Of a stretch of DNA of 18,567 nucleotides, positions 12,915-18,567 are shown piece by piece. The stretch spans positions 1-18,567 of the forward strand of contig JAEZYP010000025.1 in assembly GCA_023418995.1 (NCBI GenBank). Reading direction: 5' to 3'. The position numbers were made by a program, and so were the translations under genes. The DNA is from Bacillota bacterium (GTDB taxonomy: Bacteria; Bacillota; Clostridia; Oscillospirales; Acutalibacteraceae). The notes beneath the pieces were generated by a model. That model saw nothing but the letters and a program-made list of their open reading frames with translations, ran no database searches and was not told the origin of the DNA. Every line of letters begins with the position of its first letter. Positions within the stretch are counted from its first letter, which is position 1.

Positions 12915-15089
12915 TTAACGGGCGGAGGTGTCCGCCGTGTCGTCCTTTTTCATCGTCAGCGCAATGCGCTTCTTCGCCAAATCAACAGAGAGCACCCGCA
13001 CCTTGACGATATCTCCGACCTTGAGCACCTCGCCCGGGTGCTTGATGTATTTGTCGCAGATTTGCGAGATATGCACCAGCCCGTCCTGATGAACGCCGAT
13101 ATCGACGAACGCGCCGAAGTCGATGACGTTCCGCACCGTACCGTCCAGCTCCATTCCGGGTTTCAAATCCTCCATGCTCAGAACATCCGTCCGCAGCATT
13201 GGGGCGGGCAGCTCGTCGCGCGGGTCGCGTCCCGGGCGGAGCAGCTCCGTAACAATATCGTGGAGCGTCGGTACGCCGATGCCGATTTTTTCCGCTGCGG
13301 TCTGCTCGCCGAGCTGGGTTACCTTTTCGCGCAGATCATGGATTTTATTCTGTTTCAGGTCGTTCATTTCATAGCCGCAAAGACTGAGCAGTGCCTTTGC
13401 CGCGTCGTAGGATTCCGGGTGGACGGCGGTATTGTCCAGAATGTTTTTACTCTCGCTCACCCGTAAAAAGCCTGCGCACTGCTCGAAGGACTTTGGTCCG
13501 AGCTTCGGCACCTTTCTCAGCTCGCTGCGCGAGGAGAACGCGCCGTTTTCCTCGCGGTAGGTCACGATATTCTTCGAAACCGTGGCGGAAAGCCCAGCCA
13601 CCTTTTCCAAAAGGCTTGGGGATGCCGTATTCAGGTCTACGCCCACCGTGTTCACGCAGTCCTCGACCACGCCGCCGAGCGCTTCGTCCAGCCGCTTTTT
13701 CGGCATGTCGTGCTGGTACTGTCCCACGCCGATTGCCTTCGGGTCGATTTTCACCAGCTCGGCAAGCGGGTCCTGTAAACGGCGCGCGATGGAGACCGCG
13801 CTGCGCAGGGTAACGTCGAACTCCGGGAACTCCTGCGCCGCAAGCTTGCTCGCCGAGTAAACGGAGGCGCCCGCCTCGCTTACCACCATGTAGGAAACGC
13901 CGCTGCCGATGCTCTTAATTACCTCGGAGGCAAACAGCTCCGTTTCCTTGGAGGCCGTGCCGTTACCGATGGCGATAACCTCCACCTTGTGTTTTAAAAT
14001 CAGATTCCGGATAAGCTCCTTTGCCTCGGCAACCTTCGTCTGGGAGTGGGTCGGATAAATGACATTGGTGTCCAGCACGCGCCCGGTCGGGTCAACCACG
14101 GCGACCTTGCAGCCCGTGCGGTACCCTGGGTCGAGCCCCATTGCCACGCGCCCCTTGACTGGCGGCTGCATCAGAAGCTGGCGCAGGTTCACGGAGAAAA
14201 CCTTGATGGCCGCTTCATCCGCCTGCTCGGTCAGCGTATTGCGGATTTCCCGCTCGATGGCGGGGAAAATCAGCCGGTCGTAGGCGTCCTCACCCGCCTG
14301 CCGCACCGCTTCGGTGCAGGGGGAGCCTTCCTTTACGCTGGCGGAGTAAATAATGTTTAAGCCCTTCAGGCGTTCCAGCTCAATGCTGACCTTGAGAAAA
14401 TCCTCCCGCTCGCCGCGGTCGATTGCCAGAACGCGGTGCCCGGCAATATTCCGCACCGGCTGGCGGAAATCATAGTACTGCGCGTAAACGGAATCCTCAT
14501 CCGGCTTCGCGGCCTTCGAAACAACCTCGCCCTGCGCCGTTGTGACCACGCGCATACGCTTGCGGATGCCCGCGTCGTCGGAAATCATTTCGGCAATAAT
14601 ATCAAGCGCGCCTGCCAGCGCGTCCTCCGGCGATTCCACGCCCAATTCGGGGTTTACAAAGGCGGAAGCCATATCAATGGGATATTTTGAATCCCGTTTT
14701 TGCTCAAAGATTGCGTTGGCAAGCGGCTCCAGCCCCTTCTCCTTCGCGATGGAAGCGCGGGTCTTGCGCTTGGGGCGGAACGGGCGGTAAATATCGTCTA
14801 TTTCAGAAAGCGTTGCGGCGGCGGCTAAAGCGGCGGAAATTTCCTCCGTCATACTGCCGGCAGCGGTAATCAGGCCGCAAACCTCGGCGCGGCGTTTTTC
14901 CAGCGAACGCAGGTACTCCAGCCGCTCAGATATCTCGCGTAAAATCTGGTCGTCCAGCGACCCGTGCGCCTCCTTGCGGTAACGAGCGATAAACGGGATG
15001 GTGTTTCCCTCGTCGATCAGCTCGATGACCTTTTGAAGCTGCCATTGCTGTAAGTTGAATTGCTGTGCCAGTGTTGAAACAAAATCCAT
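12915..15089 (-). CDS. tex: Tex-family transcription accessory / RNA-binding protein
   Basis: The 724-residue protein has the family's normal length and order. The Tex-specific helical start (NLQQWQLQKVIELIDEGNTIPFIARYRKE) is at residues 10-40. The YqgF RNase-H-like domain (about 325-450) begins GLDPGYRTGCKVAVVD and contains AIGNGTASKETE. Helix-hairpin-helix segments (about 495-560) include VGVDLNTASPSLLEKVAGLS and LRKVPKLGPKSFEQC, and a C-terminal S1 domain (about 645-715) includes GTVRNVIDFGAFVDIGVHQD. Tex binds nucleic acids, interacts with RNA polymerase and affects transcription and DNA repair. Ribosome binding site TTGGAGGA. It lies 24 bases after the acyltransferase gene, probably in one operon. 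Confidence 0.96.
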   Translation of the reverse strand: MDFVSTLAQQFNLQQWQLQKVIELIDEGNTIPFIARYRKEAHGSLDDQILREISERLEYLRSLEKRRAEVCGLITAAGSMTEEISAALAAAATLSEIDDIYRPFRPKRKTRASIAKEKGLEPLANAIFEQKRDSKYPIDMASAFVNPELGVESPEDALAGALDIIAEMISDDAGIRKRMRVVTTAQGEVVSKAAKPDEDSVYAQYYDFRQPVRNIAGHRVLAIDRGEREDFLKVSIELERLKGLNIIYSASVKEGSPCTEAVRQAGEDAYDRLIFPAIEREIRNTLTEQADEAAIKVFSVNLRQLLMQPPVKGRVAMGLDPGYRTGCKVAVVDPTGRVLDTNVIYPTHSQTKVAEAKELIRNLILKHKVEVIAIGNGTASKETELFASEVIKSIGSGVSYMVVSEAGASVYSASKLAAQEFPEFDVTLRSAVSIARRLQDPLAELVKIDPKAIGVGQYQHDMPKKRLDEALGGVVEDCVNTVGVDLNTASPSLLEKVAGLSATVSKNIVTYREENGAFSSRSELRKVPKLGPKSFEQCAGFLRVSESKNILDNTAVHPESYDAAKALLSLCGYEMNDLKQNKIHDLREKVTQLGEQTAAEKIGIGVPTLHDIVTELLRPGRDPRDELPAPMLRTDVLSMEDLKPGMELDGTVRNVIDFGAFVDIGVHQDGLVHISQICDKYIKHPGEVLKVGDIVKVRVLSVDLAKKRIALTMKKDDTADTSAR

Positions 15090-15113
15090 AGTGTTCCTCC
15101 AAATAGTTGAAAA

Positions 15114-15899
15114 TCAGCGATTGACCCGCTGTACGATTTCAGAAACAAGCCAGCAAACCCCGTAGATTACCGGCTGGTGCGCGAGATACAAAATAAGCGC
15201 GTGCCTGCCGAACCAGGAAAAAAACGGCACGCGGGAGCGGTAGGTGAATTCGGGAAATTTGCCTGCGGCGGCCAGCTTGCCCGCAACCGTGCCTGCCGCG
15301 AACACGAAGATCCACGGGAACAGCGGGAAGTAATCCGCGCTGATGAAGCTGTCATTGAAAATACCGAACGGAGCCAGCCAGTTCGTGCGGTAAAGCGCTT
15401 CGGGAAGCATCACGCCAAACTGCGGCGAAAATCCGACGTATCCTTTCGGAATTCCCATCGTTCCAAGAAACAGTACCGCACAAGCGGCAATGGCGACCCA
15501 GTGAAAGCGGAAGCGGTCGGAGAACGGCTTCAGCAATCCGTACAGAATCATGCAGACCGAAAGGAAATGCAGGATACCGAAAACAATCAGCTCCTCTGGA
15601 ACTGCCAGATATGTCACCAGCGTTACCGCCAGCGCGATACCCAGCAGCTTCAGACCGCGCTTGAGGTTGGAGTGGGAAAGGTCGGACGATACTCCGGAAA
15701 TAAACATAAACAGCCCCGCGAAGTAGGGCTCTGCGGGCATAAAAAACCGCAGCAGCACCAGCCCCGCGCTGATGTTGTATAAAAAGGCAAGGGTGTAAAA
15801 CCCGTGGTAAAAGATCATGCAGAAAACGGCGAAGCCGCGCAGCTCGTCCATCAGGCAGATGCGCTTTTTCTGATTAATCGAAATAATTTTTTCAGGCAT
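15114..15899 (-). CDS. DUF1624 / heparan-alpha-glucosaminide N-acetyltransferase-like membrane protein
   Basis: This 261-residue polytopic protein begins with a typical acyltransferase motif: KRICLMDELRGFAVFCMIFY followed by HGFYT, matching the R-x-x-x-x-D-x-x-R-G and conserved histidine of the HGSNAT-catalytic/DUF1624 family. About seven membrane segments follow. FGILHFLSVCMILYGLL carries a conserved GILH-like element, and the end has WFGRHALILYLAHQPVIYG, the usual last helix with its conserved H-Q-P. Members are thought to transfer acyl groups across the membrane to sugars; the bacterial substrate is unknown. The start at 15899 follows GGAGG. It is the first gene of a unit with tex and diverges from the thioesterase gene. 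Confidence 0.88.
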   Translation of the reverse strand: MPEKIISINQKKRICLMDELRGFAVFCMIFYHGFYTLAFLYNISAGLVLLRFFMPAEPYFAGLFMFISGVSSDLSHSNLKRGLKLLGIALAVTLVTYLAVPEELIVFGILHFLSVCMILYGLLKPFSDRFRFHWVAIAACAVLFLGTMGIPKGYVGFSPQFGVMLPEALYRTNWLAPFGIFNDSFISADYFPLFPWIFVFAAGTVAGKLAAAGKFPEFTYRSRVPFFSWFGRHALILYLAHQPVIYGVCWLVSEIVQRVNR

Positions 15900-15964
15900 T
15901 TTTTCCTCCGTGATGAGAAGTGCGGGATGTGCCGGAGCGCTGCCGATGGTAATTCTTTTCCTTG

Positions 15965-15993
15965 TTTATAATTACCGGCGGCTATGTTATAAT
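15965..15993. promoter_or_regulatory. Mirror-image divergent promoter
   Basis: On the plus strand TTTATA (15965-15970), 17 bases, TATAAT (15988-15993). Read on the minus strand, TATAAA is a -10 with the complementary TTATAA as a -35-like box 16 bases upstream. Each gene's -10 overlaps the other's -35, so the two directions would compete. The -35 boxes are poor. The following 130 bases up to the thioesterase start contain small G/C dyads but no identifiable element. Confidence 0.4.
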
Positions 15994-16131
15994 AAGAACG
16001 ATATGCGCCTCGGATTTTCGATGAAACCTGCGGATTCCCCGCGTTTACCGCCTTGCTTTTTGCGGTTCTCCGGTGTCTCGCCGGTTCTTCTGGATTTTTA
16101 TTATTATAGCATGCAACGGGAGGAAATTACA

Positions 16132-16515
16132 ATGAAAGAAACAAAATTGACCCGCGAATATACGGTGACGGAGGATATGCTTGCCGTAAATATGGGCAGC
16201 GGAAGTGTTCGTGTGCTTGCCACCCCGATGGTGGTCGCTTTATTTGAGGGAACCGCCGCCGAGCTGATTCAAAATGAGCTGGCAGAGGGGATTACCACCG
16301 TCGGCTCCAAAATTATGGTGGAGCATCTCTGCCCCACCGCGCTTGGTGTTAAGGTAGCCGTAACGGCGGAGCTTGCCGAGGAAAACGGCAGGGTGTTCCG
16401 CTTTGCGCTGGAGGCGAAGGATAACGCCGGGGTCATCGCGACAGGAACCCACGAACGGGTCAGCGTAAAAAAAGAGAGCTTTGCCGCAAAGGCGGAGGCT
16501 AGAAAGCTCCAGTAA
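16132..16515 (+). CDS. FlK-type hotdog-fold acyl-CoA thioesterase
   Basis: The 127-residue single hotdog domain begins MKETKLTREYTVTEDMLAVN at 16132 after GGGAGGAAATTACA. The frame is open much further upstream, but that part overlaps the promoter. T31, E39 and H65 (ATPMVVALFE and KIMVEHLCP) have exactly the spacing of the T42, E50 and H76 catalytic residues of fluoroacetyl-CoA thioesterase FlK from Streptomyces. Most relatives in Clostridia have no fluoroacetate role and probably hydrolyse small acyl-CoAs; the substrate cannot be read from the sequence. It is followed 27 bases later by a HAD phosphatase gene, likely in the same operon. Confidence 0.85.
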   Translation: MKETKLTREYTVTEDMLAVNMGSGSVRVLATPMVVALFEGTAAELIQNELAEGITTVGSKIMVEHLCPTALGVKVAVTAELAEENGRVFRFALEAKDNAGVIATGTHERVSVKKESFAAKAEARKLQ

Positions 16516-16542
16516 CGAATGGATAGGGAAGGGCTGAATGAA

Positions 16543-17196
16543 ATGAAACGGACTTATGACTTGGTACTCTTCGATTTAGACGGAACGCTTTCCGATTCCG
16601 AGCCGGGCGTGGTCACCTCAGTGACGGGAGCGATTGAACGCATGGGGTTCCCCGCGCCCGACCGGGCTACGCTCCGCAGGTTCATCGGTCCGCCGCTCTG
16701 GGAGAGCTTTGTAAAATTCTGCGGAATGACGGACGCGCAGGCCGAACAGGCGGTGGACTATTTTCGGGAAACATACAACGTAACGGGCGCGTTTGACAAT
16801 GTATTATACCCCCATATGCTTGAGCTTCTTGACGAGCTGAAGCAGGCGGGCGCACTGCTTGCCGTGGCGACCTCAAAGCCGGAGAACATCGCCCGCCGCG
16901 TACTGGAATACTTCGACGTGACCAGGCGGATGGATTATATTGCCGCCGCGGAGGAAAACGAGCACAACAGCAGTAAGTCCGAACTGATTCTGACAGCGGT
17001 AAACGCCTGCGGTGTGCCGAAGGAGCGTGCGGTTATGATCGGCGATACCCATTTTGACGCAACGGGCGCTCGGCAAGCCGGAACGAATTTCATCGGCGCG
17101 CTGTACGGCTTCGGAACAAAGGAAGAAATGGAGCGGGAAGGCGCAACGGTTTTTGCAAGGGATGTACCGGAGCTGAGAAAATTACTGCTTGTTTAG
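16543..17196 (+). CDS. HAD-superfamily phosphatase (Gph/PpaX-like)
   Basis: The 217-residue product starts MKRTYDLVLFDLDGTLSDSE. Motif I is D11-L-D13-G-T, with D11 the nucleophile. A helical C1 cap occupies about residues 18-85, motif II is VATSKPE, motif III the lysine in NSSKSELI, and motif IV MIGDTHFDATGARQAG. These fit phosphoglycolate phosphatase or pyrophosphatase PpaX-type enzymes; the substrate is undetermined. I prefer the start at 16543, because AAGGG lies nine bases upstream; an in-frame ATG at 16519 has no ribosome binding site. It forms a probable two-gene unit with the thioesterase. No strong terminator follows before the thiT promoter. Confidence 0.9.
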   Translation: MKRTYDLVLFDLDGTLSDSEPGVVTSVTGAIERMGFPAPDRATLRRFIGPPLWESFVKFCGMTDAQAEQAVDYFRETYNVTGAFDNVLYPHMLELLDELKQAGALLAVATSKPENIARRVLEYFDVTRRMDYIAAAEENEHNSSKSELILTAVNACGVPKERAVMIGDTHFDATGARQAGTNFIGALYGFGTKEEMEREGATVFARDVPELRKLLLV

Positions 17197-17209
17197 TGCT
17201 TTAAAAGCC

Positions 17210-17238
17210 TTGACAAATCAAAATGGATACGCTATTAT
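17210..17238 (+). promoter_or_regulatory. thiT promoter
   Basis: A consensus TTGACA (17210-17215), 17-base spacer, TATTAT (17233-17238). Transcription would start about 17245, just before the TPP aptamer. Confidence 0.85.
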
Positions 17239-17250
17239 TTTGGTGAACTG

Positions 17251-17341
17251 AATACGGGGTGCTGAGTAGGCTCGGCTGAGAAGGAACGGAACGACGTTTC
17301 TAACCCTTAACCTGATCTGGATAATGCCAGCGTAGGAAATT
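17251..17341 (+). promoter_or_regulatory. TPP riboswitch (THI element)
   Basis: Conserved blocks are present in order: GGGGTGCTGAGTAGG, GGCTGAGAAGG, TAACCCTTAACCTGATCTGG, and ATAATGCCAGCGTAGGAA. These are the CUGAGA core that binds the pyrimidine half and the ACCUGAUCUGGAUAAUGCCAGCGUAGG segment that binds the pyrophosphate through Mg2+. A terminator follows closely, so binding thiamine pyrophosphate should stop transcription of the thiamine transporter downstream. Confidence 0.97.
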
Positions 17342-17353
17342 GATTTGATTTTA

Positions 17354-17389
17354 ACGCTCTGCGGCATTCGCAGGGCGTATTTTATTTTC
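17354..17389 (+). terminator. Riboswitch expression-platform terminator
   Basis: ACGCTCTGCG (17354-17363) pairs over ten positions with CGCAGGGCGT (17369-17378), followed by ATTTTATTTTC. It is 12 bases past the aptamer, which fits a TPP-induced terminator. Confidence 0.85.
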
Positions 17390-17581
17390 TTCGGGCATTT
17401 ATAGTCAATGAGCTTCAAATCCATTCGTCATTATGGTCTGTTTCCCGTGGGGCTGTGTTGCCCGGCAGGCGGCAGCCTGGCTGTCCGCCTTGCATCGCGA
17501 AAAATATCCGTGAAGATACAAGGATGCTTTTGAAGCGAACCGACTATAGTTCGGTTCAAATAGTATTGTTTGGAGGAAAAT
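17390..17581 (+). other. Structured leader between riboswitch terminator and thiT
   Basis: About 190 bases without a convincing gene. It holds a GC-rich hairpin (GGCGGCAGC with GCTG-T-CCGCC, about 17467-17491) and a 7-bp hairpin GAACCGA/TCGGTTC (17537-17543 and 17551-17557) shortly before the GGAGGA ribosome binding site. Most riboswitch platforms are followed more closely by the gene, so this extra leader is unexplained. Confidence 0.5.
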
Positions 17582-18151
17582 ATGAAGAAGAACACAACCC
17601 TGATTCTGGTGGAATGTGCCCTGATGATCGCGATGGCGACCGTGCTCGCTATGTTCAAAATTTTCGAAATGCCGCAGGGCGGCGCCGTCACCTGCGCGAG
17701 CCTGGTGCCGCTGGTGCTGGTTTCTTACCGCCACGGACTGAAATGGGGCGTTACCACCGCGTTCGCGCACAGCCTTTTACAGATAATCATAAAGTTTGAC
17801 GCCCCGCCGGCCAGCACGATTCTGGCCTTTGCCGCCGTCGTGCTGCTGGATTATGTTCTTGCGTTCGGCGTTTTGGGAACCGCCTCGTTTTTCGGCAGGG
17901 TGTTTCAGAACCGCACGCTGAGTGTAGCGTTCGGCGCGATAGTGGTCTGCGTGCTGCGGTTTCTTTGCAGCTTTACCTCCGGCATCCTGATTTGGTACAG
18001 CTACGCGCCTCCGGGTGTTCCGGTCTGGTTCTATTCCTTATATTACAACGGCGGCTACATGATTCCCGAAACAATTATTACTGCGGTTGTCTCCGTTATC
18101 CTGATTCAGGTGCTTGACCGCTTTGACCGCAAAGCACTGAAGAAGGCATAA
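17582..18151 (+). CDS. thiT: Thiamine-specific ECF transporter S component ThiT
   Basis: This 189-residue, six-helix membrane protein starts at 17582 after GGAGGAAAAT. Family marks are the early GGAVTCASLVPLVLVSYRHG segment and the C-terminal substrate-site block FTSGILIWYSYAPPGVPVWF followed by YSLYYNGGYMIPE, where ThiT proteins place the Trp, Tyr and Asn residues that hold thiamine. It needs the shared EcfA/A'/T energising module encoded elsewhere. Regulation by the TPP riboswitch directly upstream confirms the vitamin. No thiamine biosynthesis gene is nearby, so the organism at least scavenges thiamine. It is followed by two terminators. Confidence 0.96.
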   Translation: MKKNTTLILVECALMIAMATVLAMFKIFEMPQGGAVTCASLVPLVLVSYRHGLKWGVTTAFAHSLLQIIIKFDAPPASTILAFAAVVLLDYVLAFGVLGTASFFGRVFQNRTLSVAFGAIVVCVLRFLCSFTSGILIWYSYAPPGVPVWFYSLYYNGGYMIPETIITAVVSVILIQVLDRFDRKALKKA

Positions 18152-18166
18152 CCCATCAATCAAACC

Positions 18167-18200
18167 AACCGGCGCGGCGTATAGCACCGCGCCGGTTTTT
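18167..18200 (+). terminator. thiT terminator
   Basis: AACCGGCGCGG (18167-18177) pairs with CCGCGCCGGTT (18187-18197), followed by further T residues. Confidence 0.9.
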
Positions 18201-18243
18201 AAATAGCAAAATACCGCCCGAAACGGGCGGTATTTTGCTATTT
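18201..18243. terminator. 20-bp bidirectional terminator
   Basis: The arms at 18201-18220 and 18224-18243 are perfect complements around AAA, with an A/T-rich base usable as U-run in either direction. It separates thiT from the second RNA gene. Confidence 0.8.
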
Positions 18244-18336
18244 GTTATTATACCACTTGTTCGTATGTTTGACAAAAGTAGAACCAGAGTTAAATGAAAG
18301 AAAGCGCACAAAATTTAAATAAAATATAAAATTATG

Positions 18337-18365
18337 TTGCAATATGGCATTAAAAGGATTATAAT
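18337..18365 (+). promoter_or_regulatory. Promoter of structured RNA copy 2
   Basis: TTGCAA (18337-18342), 17-base spacer, TATAAT (18360-18365), the same hexamers and spacing as copy 1 with a different spacer sequence. Confidence 0.85.
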
Positions 18366-18371
18366 TCTCAT

Positions 18372-18567
18372 AGAGGCACAATAAAAAACAAACGCAGAAG
18401 CAAGTGCTAGAACACTTGCTTCCTGCGATACGGAGACGACACCTCCATACCACAACGGGAAATCCCGCACGTTTGCAAACATTATTATACTTCTTTCGTC
18501 ACATTTTGTACAGAGGGAAGTGATAAGATTTTTGCGATTGCCGAAGGAACCCTGCGCTGTGTATGGA
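18372..18567 (+). ncRNA. Structured non-coding RNA, copy 2 (cut by window end)
   Basis: Nearly identical to 10305-10502 in the same orientation. Differences are a two-base deletion near the 5' end, the long hairpin (AAGCAAGTG/CACTTGCTT, now nine perfect pairs with new loop CTAGAA), the ACGG hairpin loop (ACAC instead of AACC), and a few bases after the 3' stem. Pairing elements are kept. The terminator's 5' arm starts just before the window ends. Family assignment is as uncertain as for copy 1. Confidence 0.7.

Noticed and set aside
17455..17799. A 114-codon plus-strand frame overlapping thiT
   Set aside because: Out of frame with thiT, which has a perfect ribosome binding site and family motifs. 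The rest is the riboswitch leader.

Overview
The window is typical of a low-to-mid GC Gram-positive anaerobe, most likely a Clostridia member of Oscillospirales/Ruminococcaceae type. The signs are strong AGGAGG-type ribosome binding sites, sigma-A promoters with 17-base spacers, a TPP riboswitch ahead of an ECF transporter S component (ThiT), a Tex homologue, and a ParA/ParB pair of integrative-element type. No species can be named from the sequence alone.

Positions 1-5283 look like the right end of an integrated mobile element. All its genes are on the minus strand and read away from the boundary. In transcription order they are: a frameshifted gene with a possible ribbon-helix-helix start, parA, parB, a 49-residue gene, an MNT nucleotidyltransferase antitoxin followed by the stump of its HEPN toxin, a small membrane-anchored low-complexity protein, and a large secreted Trp-rich protein cut by the window edge. 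The boundary is a 45-base copy of the 3' half of a tRNA-Arg(ACG) gene, with the chromosomal tRNA terminator directly behind it. This is the classic scar of a tyrosine-recombinase element in a tRNA 3' end; the integrase and the intact tRNA should lie left of the window. ParAB suggests that the element is maintained for part of its life as a segregated circle.

Positions 5284-10222 are chromosomal accessory sequence on the minus strand: a 1376-residue secreted, GLUG-repeat, adhesin-like protein with no visible wall anchor, a 73-residue Cys-rich protein whose stop codon runs into the giant gene's ribosome binding site, and the C-terminal half of a decayed nitroreductase.

Positions 10270-10700 hold a freestanding structured RNA gene of about 225 nt with its own promoter and terminator. 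A second copy begins at 18337 and runs off the right edge. The copies share -35/-10 hexamers but not spacers, and differ by a compensatory change in one stem. They resemble a clostridial raiA-like non-coding RNA, but the family cannot be confirmed here. Next to copy 1 are an unexplained GC-rich stem-loop and a very AT-rich two-helix membrane protein that looks horizontally acquired.

From 11690 to 18243 the content is ordinary chromosome. On the minus strand are ychF, tex and a DUF1624/HGSNAT-like membrane acyltransferase. Diverging from these on the plus strand are an FlK-type thioesterase and a HAD phosphatase, followed by the TPP-riboswitch-controlled thiamine transporter gene thiT. The most interesting leads are the paired RNA genes, a 27-bp perfect palindrome inside parB (possible centromere), the tRNA-Arg att scar, and the toxin-less MNT remnant.
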